Assembly (NCBI RefSeq): GCF_041260665.1
Contig: NZ_JBGCCT010000041.1
Coordinates: forward strand, 38,677-102,676
Length of the DNA stretch: 64,000 nucleotides
Reading direction: 5' to 3'
DNA from: Catenulispora sp. GP43
Lineage (GTDB): Bacteria > Actinomycetota > Actinomycetes > Streptomycetales > Catenulisporaceae
The notes beneath the pieces were generated by a model. The model did not search any database, had not been told where the DNA came from, and worked only from the letters and a program-made list of their open reading frames with translations. A program made the translations under genes and the position numbers. Position 1 is the stretch's first letter. The number at the start of each line of letters is the position of its first letter. This document shows, piece after piece, positions 53,048-61,500 of this stretch.

Positions 53048-54754
53048 ATGGTGACGGAAACTGACGCGAATCTGGTGTCAGCGGCGGCGGCCGGGGACCC
53101 GGCCGCCTTGGAGCGTCTGGTCTCCGACTATCTGCCGCTGGTCTACAACATCGTGGGGCGTGCGCTTCCGGTGGCGGCCGATGTCGACGACGTCGTGCAG
53201 GAGACCATGCTGCGCGTCGTGCGGAGCCTGCCGACGCTGCGCGACCCGCGGGTGTTCCGGTCGTGGCTGGTCGCGGTGGCGATGAACCAGGTGCGCGACC
53301 ATGTGCGGGCCTACCACGGCCGGCCGCGGCCGCTGGACGAGGCGCCGGAGTTGGCCGATCCGGGGGCGGACTTCGCGGATCTGACGCTCACCGAGCTCGG
53401 CCTGACCGGGCAGCGGCGCGAGGTCGCGATGGCCACGGCGTGGCTGGACGACGACGACCGGGAGCTGCTCTCGCTGTGGTGGCTCGTCGAGGCGGGGCAT
53501 CTGACGCGCGGGGACCTGGTCAGCGCGCTCGGCCTGGAGCCGCATCACGTCACCGTGCGGATCGCGCGGATGAAGGGGCAACTGGAGACGTCGCGGGCGG
53601 TGGTGCGCGCGCTGTGCGCCGTCCCGATCTGCCTGGAGCTCTCCGACCTCGCCATGAACTGGCACGGCCGCCCCGAGCCCTTGTGGCGCAAGCGGTTCGC
53701 GCGGCACGTGCGCCAGTGCCCGACGTGCGCGGGGCTGGCGACGGACTTTGTCCCGGCCGAGCGTCTGCTGGTCCGCCTGCCGCTGATCCCGCTGCCGTTC
53801 GGCCTGGCCGAGGCCGTCCACCGCGCGGTGCCCTCCGCCTTCCACCCCGGCGCGGCAACCGCGCAGCTGCCGCCGTCGGGCGGTCACGGACCGGGGCTGT
53901 CCACCTCGCACCGCCGAATACCCAGGGCCGGTGCCCGCTCCGCCGCCACGCACTTCGCCGCGAAGGCAGCCGTCGCCCTGGCCGCGACCGGGGCGATCAT
54001 CGGCGCCGTGGTGGTGACGACCGGGGCCACCGACTCCAAGGCCGATTCCGGGCCCGGCAGCACCTCCACTTCGCTCAACGCCGGCGACGGAAGCTCCTCC
54101 TCGGGGGCCGCTGCCAGCCCGACGCCCTCGGGTTCCGTAAGCTCGGTAGCCGGATCGACCTCCTCGGTCTCGCCCTCGCCCCGCTCCGACTCCGCCAAGT
54201 CGGTCCCGAGCACTTCGAAGAGCACGATGAAGCCCCCCTCGCAGTCCGCGGCCAGCTCGTCCTTGTCGCAGAGTTCCAACACCTCGAGCAGTAAGCCGTC
54301 CTCCTCGTCGGCCCCGGCCGGCTCGTCCCTGTCCGACCCGGCCAGCCAGGTGCTGGCCGTGATCAACCAGGCCCGCGCCGGCCAGGGCCTGCCGCCGCTG
54401 ACCGTCAGCGCCGGCTTGAACAAGAGCGCGGCAGCCCACACCTCGGTCATGGCGTCGGGCTGCGGCCTGTCCCACCAGTGCCCGGGGGAGCCGGCGCTCG
54501 GCGACCGCGAGACCGCCGCGGGCGTGTCGTGGTCCGCGGCCGGCGAGAACATCGGCGACGGCGGTCCGGTGTCGGACACGAACTCCGCCATCGCCTCCAT
54601 GGCGGTCGGCCTGACCAACAGCATGCTCGCCGAGCAGCCGCCGGACGACGGCCACCGTCGCAACATCCTGAGCACCAGCTACCACCACATCGGGATATCG
54701 GTGTTCCGGGACAGCAGCGGCACGGTCTGGATGACGCAGGATTTCTCGGACTGA
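53048..54754 (+). CDS. ECF-type sigma factor fused to membrane helix and extracellular CAP domain
   Basis: 568 residues from ATG 53048 with GGGAGG 7 nt upstream. Region 2 of an ECF sigma factor is at about 8-90 (DVDDVVQETMLRVVRSLPTL, then FRSWLVAVAMNQVRDH). A region 4 helix-turn-helix lies at about 120-180 (LTRGDLVSALGLEPHHVTVR). Residues 190-230 contain cysteines and HVRQCPTC, the His-x3-Cys-x2-Cys pattern of zinc anti-sigma domains. One membrane helix (303-325), a 100-residue Ser/Thr/Pro linker and a CAP/SCP domain (429-568) follow. The CAP domain has HTSVMASGCGLSHQCPG, SAAGENIGDGG and GHRRNILSTSYHHIGISV. The likely topology is sigma domain inside and CAP outside. A candidate -10 (TAGGGT, 52995-53000) lies upstream. 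Confidence 0.88.
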   Translation: MVTETDANLVSAAAAGDPAALERLVSDYLPLVYNIVGRALPVAADVDDVVQETMLRVVRSLPTLRDPRVFRSWLVAVAMNQVRDHVRAYHGRPRPLDEAPELADPGADFADLTLTELGLTGQRREVAMATAWLDDDDRELLSLWWLVEAGHLTRGDLVSALGLEPHHVTVRIARMKGQLETSRAVVRALCAVPICLELSDLAMNWHGRPEPLWRKRFARHVRQCPTCAGLATDFVPAERLLVRLPLIPLPFGLAEAVHRAVPSAFHPGAATAQLPPSGGHGPGLSTSHRRIPRAGARSAATHFAAKAAVALAATGAIIGAVVVTTGATDSKADSGPGSTSTSLNAGDGSSSSGAAASPTPSGSVSSVAGSTSSVSPSPRSDSAKSVPSTSKSTMKPPSQSAASSSLSQSSNTSSSKPSSSSAPAGSSLSDPASQVLAVINQARAGQGLPPLTVSAGLNKSAAAHTSVMASGCGLSHQCPGEPALGDRETAAGVSWSAAGENIGDGGPVSDTNSAIASMAVGLTNSMLAEQPPDDGHRRNILSTSYHHIGISVFRDSSGTVWMTQDFSD

Positions 54755-54778
54755 GCAAAGTCCTGGGAGTCTTGGCCG

Positions 54779-55654
54779 ATGCGGACCGACGAGACCGATG
54801 CCGGCGACCAGTGGACCGATGAGCTGCTCCCGCCAGGCGTTCAAGCCCTCCGGCGAGAGCCTCTGACCGGAGGCATGGCCCACACCGCCTGGCGGGTCGC
54901 GTTGTCCGAAGGCCGCGAGGCGGTGGTGAAAGGCGGCCGCTCGGTGCCCGACGGTTTTTTCGGACAGGAGGCCGAAAGCCTGTCGGCGCTGCGGGACATC
55001 GGCGGACTGCCCACTCCCGAGATCCTGCACGTCGGCCCCAAGTCGCTGGTCCTGGAGGCCCTGAAGTCCGAACTCCCCGACACCCCGCAGTTCTGGGAAG
55101 CCGCCGGCCGCGCCATCGCCGCGCTGCACAGCCACGGGTCGGACCGTCATGGCTGGCACTCCGACGGCATGCTGGGCCTCCTGCCGCAGGAGAACTCCTG
55201 GGACGAGGACGGCCACCGGTTCTTCGCCGAGCACCGGGTCCTGCGCTACTTGCGTGAGCCGAAGGTGGAAGCGGCCCTCGGAACCGAGGATCTACAAGGG
55301 CTGGAGCGCATATGCGAGCGCCTTCCCAGTCTGTTGCCGGCGGCTCCCGCGGCCTTGCTCCACGGCGACCTGTGGCGCGCGAACATCATCGCGACCTTCG
55401 ACGACGCGCCGGTCTTCATCGACCCGGCCGTCTACTACGGCTGGCCTGAGATCGACGTGAGCATGATGTACTGCACCGGCGGTGTGCCGGAGGAGTTCTT
55501 CGCCGCGTACTACGAGGTGCGTCCGTCGGTGGGGGAGTGGCGCGAGCGGATGGCGGTGCTGAACCTCCGCGAGTGGTTGTGCATGATCGCGCACTTCGGG
55601 GCGAACGACAAAGCGGTGACGGGTATCCGCGAAGTGATCAAGCGCTTCTCATAG
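54779..55654 (+). CDS. Fructosamine kinase-like phosphotransferase
   Basis: 291 residues from ATG 54779 with GGGAG upstream. The fold is that of fructosamine-3-kinase and aminoglycoside kinases. GMAHTAWRVAL binds ATP with Lys in AVVKGG; LLHGDLWRANII (about 196-207) has the catalytic Asp; FIDPAVYYGWPEIDVSMM (about 216-233) has the metal Asp and is the clearest fructosamine-kinase mark. Family members phosphorylate ketoamine-glycated proteins or sugars so they can break down. It follows the sigma-CAP gene by 24 bp and may share its transcript. It overlaps the convergent TetR gene by 6 bp. Confidence 0.87.
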   Translation: MRTDETDAGDQWTDELLPPGVQALRREPLTGGMAHTAWRVALSEGREAVVKGGRSVPDGFFGQEAESLSALRDIGGLPTPEILHVGPKSLVLEALKSELPDTPQFWEAAGRAIAALHSHGSDRHGWHSDGMLGLLPQENSWDEDGHRFFAEHRVLRYLREPKVEAALGTEDLQGLERICERLPSLLPAAPAALLHGDLWRANIIATFDDAPVFIDPAVYYGWPEIDVSMMYCTGGVPEEFFAAYYEVRPSVGEWRERMAVLNLREWLCMIAHFGANDKAVTGIREVIKRFS

Positions 55655-56254
55655 CGCCCGGATCCCGCGTAGTACCTGATCCACCAACCGCATGGCGTCG
55701 TCCATCCGCATCACCTCGTTGAACAAGGCCAGCCGGGCCAATACCGGACCGGCGATGGCGTCGACCACGAGCGTCGGATCGGTGTCCGCGCGCAGCTGGC
55801 CGGTTTCGATCCCGTGCCGCACGATGTCCGCCGACCGGTCCCACCGGTTGTGCCAGTACGCGGTGCGCTCCTGATCGAACTCCGGCGACACCGACAGGGC
55901 GCTGAGCCGGACCAAGGCCGAGCCCTGCGGCGTGTTCAGGTAATCGATCAGGGCCCGCATGGTCGAGCGCAGGTCCTCGGCGATGTCGTCGCCGGCCGGC
56001 TGGGGCGGCAGGGCTTCGTCGGAGTATTGGGTGGCGGCCTCGTAGATCAGCTTCTCCGGCGTGCCGAACTGCCGGTACAGCGAGCTCTCGTGGACGCCGG
56101 CCGCCGCCGCGACGCCGGCCATCGTCACCGCTTGCGGGCCCTGCTCGGTCAGCAGCCGCACCACCACCGCGAAGACCGCACGGCGCATCGGTTCGCCTCG
56201 GCGGCGCAGCGGCGGCGCCTTCGGCGGCTGGTCGGGGTTCTCCTGCGGGCTCAC
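55649..56254 (-). CDS. TetR-family regulator, divergent from alcohol dehydrogenase
   Basis: 201 residues from GTG 56254, the only start placed 8 nt after a TAGCGT box. The N-terminal DNA-binding helices are in VTMAGVAAAAGVHESSLYRQFGTPEKLIYEA (about 38-68). The C-terminal ligand domain has no specific motif. It lies divergent from a dehydrogenase gene across a 115-bp gap that contains an inverted repeat, so it is likely the repressor of that gene. Confidence 0.87.
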   Translation of the reverse strand: MSPQENPDQPPKAPPLRRRGEPMRRAVFAVVVRLLTEQGPQAVTMAGVAAAAGVHESSLYRQFGTPEKLIYEAATQYSDEALPPQPAGDDIAEDLRSTMRALIDYLNTPQGSALVRLSALSVSPEFDQERTAYWHNRWDRSADIVRHGIETGQLRADTDPTLVVDAIAGPVLARLALFNEVMRMDDAMRLVDQVLRGIRAL

Positions 56255-56262
56255 GGCACTCG

Positions 56263-56268
56263 ACGCTA
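56263..56268 (-). promoter_or_regulatory. -10 box of the TetR gene
   Basis: TAGCGT on the minus strand ends 8 nt before GTG 56254. It lies about 25 bp from the inverted repeat at 56293-56316, fitting autoregulation. Confidence 0.45.
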
Positions 56269-56292
56269 ACCCCCTGCCGATCCGGGCGCAAT

Positions 56293-56316
56293 GCGAGCGA
56301 TCTTGCATTAGCTCGC
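56293..56316. promoter_or_regulatory. Inverted repeat, candidate TetR operator
   Basis: GCGAGC (56293-56298) and GCTCGC (56311-56316) are separated by 12 nt in the TetR/dehydrogenase intergenic gap. Position fits an operator; the arms are short. Confidence 0.4.
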
Positions 56317-56369
56317 GATGGGGCGTAGCTTCCAAAGCGAGGCGACTTGCAATATGAGAGGAGCGGGCC

Positions 56370-57389
56370 ATGGCGACCATGCGTGCCGCACGTCTGAACC
56401 TGTCCACCGGGACGCTGAGCGTCGAGGACGTCGAGAAGCCGGCGCCGGGGACCGGCGAGGTGCTGGTCAAGGTCGAGGCGGCGGGCGTCTGCCTGTCGGA
56501 CGTCCACCTGGTCCGCGGCTACTTCGCCAAGCCCCGGCTGCTGGTCGGCGACACCGTCACCCTCGGGCACGAGACCGCCGGCACGGTCGCCGAGGTCGGG
56601 CCGGCGGTCACCGCCTGGAAGCCGGGCGACCGCGTGGTGCTGCAGGCCGGCGAGATCCGCGACGGCCAGGTGTGGACCCGCGGCGTCGACTACGACGGCG
56701 GCTGGGCCGAGTACGCGCTCGCGCGCCAGGACACGCTGGTCGCGCTGCCGGACGCCATCCCCTTCGAGCAGGGCGCGATCATCCCGGACGCGGTGTCGAC
56801 GCCGTGGGGCGCGATCACCACGACCGCGCACGTCGGCCCGGCACAGTCGGTCGGCGTGTGGGGCATCGGCGGGCTCGGCGCGCACGGCGTCCAACTGCTG
56901 CGCGCGATCGGCGCCTGCCCGATCATCGCGATCGACCCCTCGCCGGCCGCCCGGGAGCGTGCCCTGGCTTTCGGCGCGGACCTGGCGCTGGACTCCGCCG
57001 ACCCGGACCTGCGGGCCGCGATCCGCGACGCGACCGGCGGCGCCGGGCTGGAGTTCGCGTTCGACTTCGCCGGGGTGACGCCGGTGCGGGAGCAGGCGCT
57101 GAAGGTGCTGGCGCCGGGCGGGAAGCTGGTGCTGGTCGGCCTGAGCGGCCAGCCGATCACGATCGAGAACAGCACCAAGTTCCAGTCCGCGCAGTTCCAG
57201 TTGTTGGGCCACTACGGTTCGCCGCAGGAGGCGGTCGGGCAGTTGATCCGGCTGGAGGCCGCCGGGCGGCTGGACTTCGCGCGGTCGATCTCCGGGGTCA
57301 TGGGGCTGGAGGAGGCCGTCGAGGCGGTCGAGCGGCTGGAGAAGAAGGTCGGGGATCCCATTCGGATCGTGCTGCGCCCCGGTGGGTAG
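56370..57389 (+). CDS. Zinc-binding alcohol dehydrogenase-like (MDR) oxidoreductase
   Basis: 339 residues from ATG 56370 with AGAGGAG 7 nt upstream. The N-terminal catalytic domain has the zinc-ligand loop GVCLSDVHLV and LGHETAGTV with His-Glu. The Rossmann fold follows with GVWGIGGLGAHGVQLL and an acidic residue (IAIDPS) that favours NAD. The four-cysteine structural zinc loop is absent, so this is the shorter MDR type. Substrate is unknown; aryl or short-chain alcohols are common. The TetR gene next door probably controls it. Confidence 0.88.
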   Translation: MATMRAARLNLSTGTLSVEDVEKPAPGTGEVLVKVEAAGVCLSDVHLVRGYFAKPRLLVGDTVTLGHETAGTVAEVGPAVTAWKPGDRVVLQAGEIRDGQVWTRGVDYDGGWAEYALARQDTLVALPDAIPFEQGAIIPDAVSTPWGAITTTAHVGPAQSVGVWGIGGLGAHGVQLLRAIGACPIIAIDPSPAARERALAFGADLALDSADPDLRAAIRDATGGAGLEFAFDFAGVTPVREQALKVLAPGGKLVLVGLSGQPITIENSTKFQSAQFQLLGHYGSPQEAVGQLIRLEAAGRLDFARSISGVMGLEEAVEAVERLEKKVGDPIRIVLRPGG

Positions 57390-57494
57390 AACTCTCTAAA
57401 GAGGTCATAAGGAAACGCCGTCAGGTGCTCTCTGGCGAGGCACAGTAGATGGTCGCTCCATAAACTGGCCAGGTCAGTACATTCGGCCCGGCCG

Positions 57495-58523
57495 GTGCGG
57501 CCTCGAACTTCGGGAAGCAGACTGTTCGCCTACCTACTCGCCGCGTTTTTCGGCCTCATGTTCGTCAATTCGGTGATGCGCGACCCGCGCGGGTTCCGCA
57601 ATGCGGTGTTTCTCGGGCTGACGCTGTCCTTCTTGGGGCTGGGTCTGCTTCTCGGGGTGACACATACCTCCGGCGACGGACGGATGCTGGCCGTCGTGTC
57701 GGTGGCTCTGCTGCCGGTGCTGGGTCTGGTGGCGCTGGTGACGTTCCTGATCCTCAACGGCATGACGATGCTGCGCAAAGAGGGACGGACAGTGGCCAAC
57801 CTGCTTTCCCTCGCTTGTGGGGTCGGCATTATCGCGTTGCTGCTCTTGTTGGTGGCGGCGCTGGTGGCCCGGCATCACGTGCTGACGGCCTTGGCCGCCG
57901 CCTCGGTGCTCGTGGTCTGCTACCTCGCTTTCTTGTTCTTCTGCTACCTCACCTATGGGTTCCTCTATAGGCGGATGCCGATCCGGCGCCCTCCCGATTT
58001 CGTGGTGATCCTCGGCGCCGGTCTGATGGGTGGGAAGCGGGTGTCGCCGCTGTTGGCGAGTCGGCTGGAGCGCGGCCGCGCCGTGTACGAAGCCCTTGAT
58101 CCGCAATTCGGTCCGATGCTCATCGTCTCCGGCGGCAAGGGGACGGACGAGCGGCTCTCCGAAGCCGAAGCGATGGCGAACTACTTGGTGGAGTCTGGGT
58201 TCCCGGCCGATCGGATCCTCAAAGAGGACCAGTCGAGTACCACGGAGGAGAACCTTCTCTTTAGCGCCGCGCTTATGAGGGAGAACCGGCCTGAGGGGTA
58301 TCGCTGTGTGGTCGTCACGAACGATTTCCACAGTTACCGCGCGGCGTTGATCGCGCGGGACCTCGGAGTTCCCGCGCAGGTGGTGGGATCGCCGACCGCC
58401 GCGTACTTCCTGCCGAGTGCCACCATCCGCGAGTTCATCGCTGTGTTCGTGCGCTACTGGAAGGTGAACGTGCCGATCTGTGCGTTCCTCGCGGCGCCGT
58501 CCTTGGTGATGCTCGCGCGTTGA
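57495..58523 (+). CDS. YdcF/DUF218 family membrane protein
   Basis: 342 residues from GTG 57495. Four to five hydrophobic helices fill residues 10-155. The DUF218 domain (about 165-320) has VVILGAGLMGGKRVSPLLASRLERG, LIVSGGKGTDERLSEAEAMANYLV, EDQSSTTEENLLFSAALM and VVVTNDFHSYRAALIARDLG. Members such as SanA and YdcF act in envelope integrity, possibly binding nucleotide-linked substrates, but no reaction is firmly known. TACATT lies 11 nt upstream of the start. Confidence 0.88.
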   Translation: MRPRTSGSRLFAYLLAAFFGLMFVNSVMRDPRGFRNAVFLGLTLSFLGLGLLLGVTHTSGDGRMLAVVSVALLPVLGLVALVTFLILNGMTMLRKEGRTVANLLSLACGVGIIALLLLLVAALVARHHVLTALAAASVLVVCYLAFLFFCYLTYGFLYRRMPIRRPPDFVVILGAGLMGGKRVSPLLASRLERGRAVYEALDPQFGPMLIVSGGKGTDERLSEAEAMANYLVESGFPADRILKEDQSSTTEENLLFSAALMRENRPEGYRCVVVTNDFHSYRAALIARDLGVPAQVVGSPTAAYFLPSATIREFIAVFVRYWKVNVPICAFLAAPSLVMLAR

Positions 58524-58545
58524 GGCGCGCCTTCGACACAGGTGC

Positions 58546-59160
58546 GTGTCCGCCCTCGAAGATGGGTTGGTGAACGGATACGCAGTAGTCGATGTCGAGA
58601 CCTCCGGGTTCCAGCCTCCGATCGCGGAGATCGTGGAGGTCGCGATCGTGCATGTGGACGTCACCGGGCAGGTGACGGGCAGTTGGGACAGCCTGCTGCG
58701 ACCGGAGGGCGGGGTCGGGGCGACGCGGGTGCACGGGATCACCCGCGAGATGGTGGAGCCGGCGCCGCGTTTCGAGGACGTCGGCCTGGAGCTGCACGGG
58801 CTGCTCGCGGACCGGGTCGTGGTCGCGCACAATCTGGCGTTCGACGCCAAGTTCCTGGTGACGCAGTTCGCGCGGATCGGCGTGCACTCGCCGGAGATCG
58901 CCGGCGGCGCGTGCACGCTGCGGACGTCGCAGGCGATGCTGCCGGGGCCCTCGTACAAGCTGCTGGACTGCTGCCAGGCGGTCGGGGTCGAGCTGACCGA
59001 CGCGCACAGCGCGCTCGGCGACGCGCTGGCGACGGCCCGGCTGCTCGGATTCTTCCTGCGGCGCGGGGTCAACGTCGGCGGCATGGCGGTCCGCCCGCAG
59101 GCGGCGGTCCCGCAGCCCCGAGCCGAGCTCGGCGAGCTGTTCCTGTCCAGGTCACACTAG
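58546..59160 (+). CDS. DEDDh 3'-5' exonuclease (PolIII epsilon-like)
   Basis: 204 residues from GTG 58546; GTG 58570 (VNGYAVVDVETSG) is the likely shorter start. ExoI has VVDVETSG with Asp and Glu. ExoII lies around VVAHNLAFDAKFL with the second Asp. ExoIII is LTDAHSALGDALATARL with His and Asp. All five catalytic residues of DEDDh are present. The protein is stand-alone, without BRCT or polymerase domains, so it could serve in DNA repair or RNA/DNA end trimming rather than in replication. Confidence 0.88.
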   Translation: MSALEDGLVNGYAVVDVETSGFQPPIAEIVEVAIVHVDVTGQVTGSWDSLLRPEGGVGATRVHGITREMVEPAPRFEDVGLELHGLLADRVVVAHNLAFDAKFLVTQFARIGVHSPEIAGGACTLRTSQAMLPGPSYKLLDCCQAVGVELTDAHSALGDALATARLLGFFLRRGVNVGGMAVRPQAAVPQPRAELGELFLSRSH

Positions 59161-59207
59161 CTCTTCCACCTTCTCCGCAGCTCCGGCCCGAATCGGTTGC
59201 GCAGCCG

Positions 59208-59243
59208 CGATAACAGCGTTATCGTTTTTGTGACGCCGTTATC
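59208..59243. promoter_or_regulatory. Palindrome CGATAAC-N3-GTTATCG plus a half site
   Basis: A perfect 7-bp-arm palindrome at 59208-59224 is followed by a further GTTATC at 59238-59243. It lies 38 bp upstream of the thioredoxin-fold gene. The form is that of TetR-family operators, and a TetR gene lies immediately downstream of that gene. Confidence 0.6.
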
Positions 59244-59261
59244 ACCCCCGAGGAGCCCGCC

Positions 59262-60323
59262 ATGAAATTCACGATCTTGGACGATCACCGCGAGGTCGCG
59301 GTCGACGCGCAGCTGTCCGACGACGGCAGCGTCCTGATGCCGATCAGCGAGGTCCCCGCGGCCCTCGGCTGGGAGCGCAAACCCCAGGGCTGGTGCCGTG
59401 GCGACATATGCATCCCCGCGCGGGTGGCCGAGGGGGTCGAGCGCGACGGCGGTCTCGTGGACCTGGCCGCCTTCGCCGCGCTGGTCGACCGCCCCTACGC
59501 GGCCGTGCCGGACCGGGGCGTCGCGGCCGTGGGCGCGTCGGCCGCCGAGCGGGCCTCCGCCCTGGCCGAGGGCGAGGCGCCGGACTTCGAACTGCGCGAC
59601 CTGGAGGGCACCGCGCACCGGCTGAGCGATCTGCACGGGCGCAAGGTGGCGCTGGTGTTCTGGGCATCGTGGTGCGGCTGCCGCTACGACCTGCCGGAGT
59701 GGGAACGCCAGCACTCCGCGCTGAGCCCCGAGGGCTTCTCGGTGGTGAGCGTGGCTATCGACCGCCGCCCCGGCGACGCCGCGCCGTGGATCCGCGAGGC
59801 GGCGGCGACGCATCCGGCCCTGATCGACGCCGACGGCACCGTCGCCGACCGCTACCAGGTCCTGAACGTCCCGACTGTGGTCTGGATCGACGAGCGGGGC
59901 CGGATCGCCCGCCCCAACGACACCCAGTTCGCCACCGACCTCTTCCGCTCCCTGAGCGGCCTGGACTCGGCGCGCGCCATGGCCGCCCTGCGGCGCTGGG
60001 TCCGCACCGACGACAGCGGCCTGACCGCCGACGACGTCGCCGCCCACGCCCCACAGGTCACCGCGGCCCACCAGCAGGCCCGCACCGAGGCGGCCCTGGC
60101 CCTGTGGCTCCACCGCGCCGGCCACCCCGTCGAGGCCGCCGAGCACTTCGCCGAGGCCGAGCGCCTGGCCCCGGAGGACGTCACCATCTGGCGCGGCTCG
60201 ATGCCCCTGCTCGGCACGGACCCGATGGGCGACGAGTACTTCAAACGCCGCGAGGCCCTGACCGACGCGGGCATTCCGATCTACCGCCCCCTGCCCGACT
60301 GGCAGGGCACACCGGGGGAGTGA
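59262..60323 (+). CDS. Thioredoxin-fold (redoxin/TlpA-like) protein with Cys-Gly-Cys site
   Basis: 353 residues from ATG 59262 with GAGGAG upstream. The N-terminal 100 residues lack a known fold. A redoxin domain follows (about 102-245), with EAPDFELRDLEGTAHRLSDL, FWASWCGCRYDLPEW, VVSVAIDRRPGD and the cis-proline loop VLNVPTVVWID. The active site is Cys138-Gly-Cys140, a CXC rather than the common CXXC. A C-terminal helical part with TPR-like HRAGHPVEAAEHFAEAERLAPED ends the protein. No signal peptide, so it is cytoplasmic. A TetR gene 54 bp downstream and the palindrome upstream imply regulated expression. Confidence 0.82.
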   Translation: MKFTILDDHREVAVDAQLSDDGSVLMPISEVPAALGWERKPQGWCRGDICIPARVAEGVERDGGLVDLAAFAALVDRPYAAVPDRGVAAVGASAAERASALAEGEAPDFELRDLEGTAHRLSDLHGRKVALVFWASWCGCRYDLPEWERQHSALSPEGFSVVSVAIDRRPGDAAPWIREAAATHPALIDADGTVADRYQVLNVPTVVWIDERGRIARPNDTQFATDLFRSLSGLDSARAMAALRRWVRTDDSGLTADDVAAHAPQVTAAHQQARTEAALALWLHRAGHPVEAAEHFAEAERLAPEDVTIWRGSMPLLGTDPMGDEYFKRREALTDAGIPIYRPLPDWQGTPGE

Positions 60324-60377
60324 TCGCTACAGTGACGCTCGGCCAGGGGGAGCGACAACCGACAGCGGGAAACGGAC

Positions 60378-61058
60378 ATGAGCAAGAAGCCTGAGACAGC
60401 CGCCACCGACGACTACGAGCCGATCGCCCCCGGCGTCTACGCCCGGGCCCAGGCCCGCGGCCAAGAAGTCCTGCGCGCATCCCTCCTGGACGTCGCCGCC
60501 CGGCTACTGGCCGCCGAAGGCCCCGCCGCTCTGACCATGCGCCGCATCGCCACCGAAGCAGGCTGCTCGACGATGGTTCTCTACAAGCACTTCGGCTCCA
60601 AGGAAGCCATCGCCACCGCCCTCTACCTCGAAGGTTTCGCCCGCCTCAAGCGCCACCTCGACGCAGTCCCCCGCGACGACGACCCCGCCGAACACCTCGC
60701 CGCCCTCGGCCGCGCCTACCGCGAGAACGCCCTGGCGGAGCCCAACTTCTACGACGTCATGCACGGCCAAGGCATCCCCGGCTACACCCCCGACGCACAA
60801 GCCACGGCAGCAGCCAACCAAAGCCTCGCCGTCCTCCACGAAGCAGCCCAACGCTGCATCGACACCGGCACCTTCCGCCCGGACGCCGACCCCACCGAGA
60901 TCACCGAAGTCCTCTGGGCCGCCGCCCACGGCGTCATCAGCCTCGAGCGCGCCGGCCACATCCCCGCCCCCACCGCCCCCGACCGCTTCCGCACCCTGAC
61001 CGCCGCCGCAGCAGCCGCCTTCGCCACCACCCCCGCCCCCATCGCCCCGACCACCTGA
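60378..61058 (+). CDS. TetR/AcrR-family regulator
   Basis: 226 residues from ATG 60378. DNA-binding helices: ALTMRRIATEAGCSTMVLYKHFGSKEAIATALY (about 51-83). The C-terminal domain around FYDVMHGQGIPGY and EITEVLWAAAHGVISLERAGHI matches the WHG-type ligand domain. It probably controls the redoxin gene upstream through the palindrome at 59208, and itself through read-through or TACAGT at 60328-60333. A Pro/Thr tail ends it. Confidence 0.85.
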   Translation: MSKKPETAATDDYEPIAPGVYARAQARGQEVLRASLLDVAARLLAAEGPAALTMRRIATEAGCSTMVLYKHFGSKEAIATALYLEGFARLKRHLDAVPRDDDPAEHLAALGRAYRENALAEPNFYDVMHGQGIPGYTPDAQATAAANQSLAVLHEAAQRCIDTGTFRPDADPTEITEVLWAAAHGVISLERAGHIPAPTAPDRFRTLTAAAAAAFATTPAPIAPTT

Positions 61059-61500
61059 GGAGTGCGCGGCACCCGAGCCGCCGGCCTCAGCCGCAACGGC
61101 AACCGCAACCTTCGCCGGTCCCGCTCCAGCCACAGCCGCTCTGCGAACCTGCCCCAGCGCCGCCAGCCTTTGCCGCGGCCTTCGCCGGGCCCGCTCCAGC
61201 CGCTCCGCGAAGCCTGCCTCAGCGCCGCCAGCCTCTTGCCGCCTCTCGACCGACCCGACAGCCTTTGCCGCCCCGGCTCCAGCCTCAGAAGCGCAACCTC
61301 TTGCGGCCCCAGCCACGGCCGCCGGCACAGCCCGACCTCGGGTGCTTCGAGCCAGCCTCCGCAGCGCCAGCTTCTGCCCCGGCCACGGCCGCCGGCATCG
61401 CCAACTATGGTGCTGCCTCGACTCCGGCCCGGTGGCGCCACTCTTGCCGTCCCTGCCGCCAGTACCGCATCGCGGCGGACCCGGGTTATCGCCGTCCCGC
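61059..61500. other. Repeat-bearing intergenic region without a gene
   Basis: A 440-bp Pro/Ala-codon-like GC-rich stretch between convergent TetR and MFS genes. It holds an imperfect tandem duplication (61109-61178 and 61179-61246) beginning CCTTCGCCGG, and a second pair, near 61305 and 61377, of CGGCCACGGCCGCCGGCA-like repeats. Open frames on both strands are low-complexity and match nothing. It could be decayed sequence. Confidence 0.5.
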
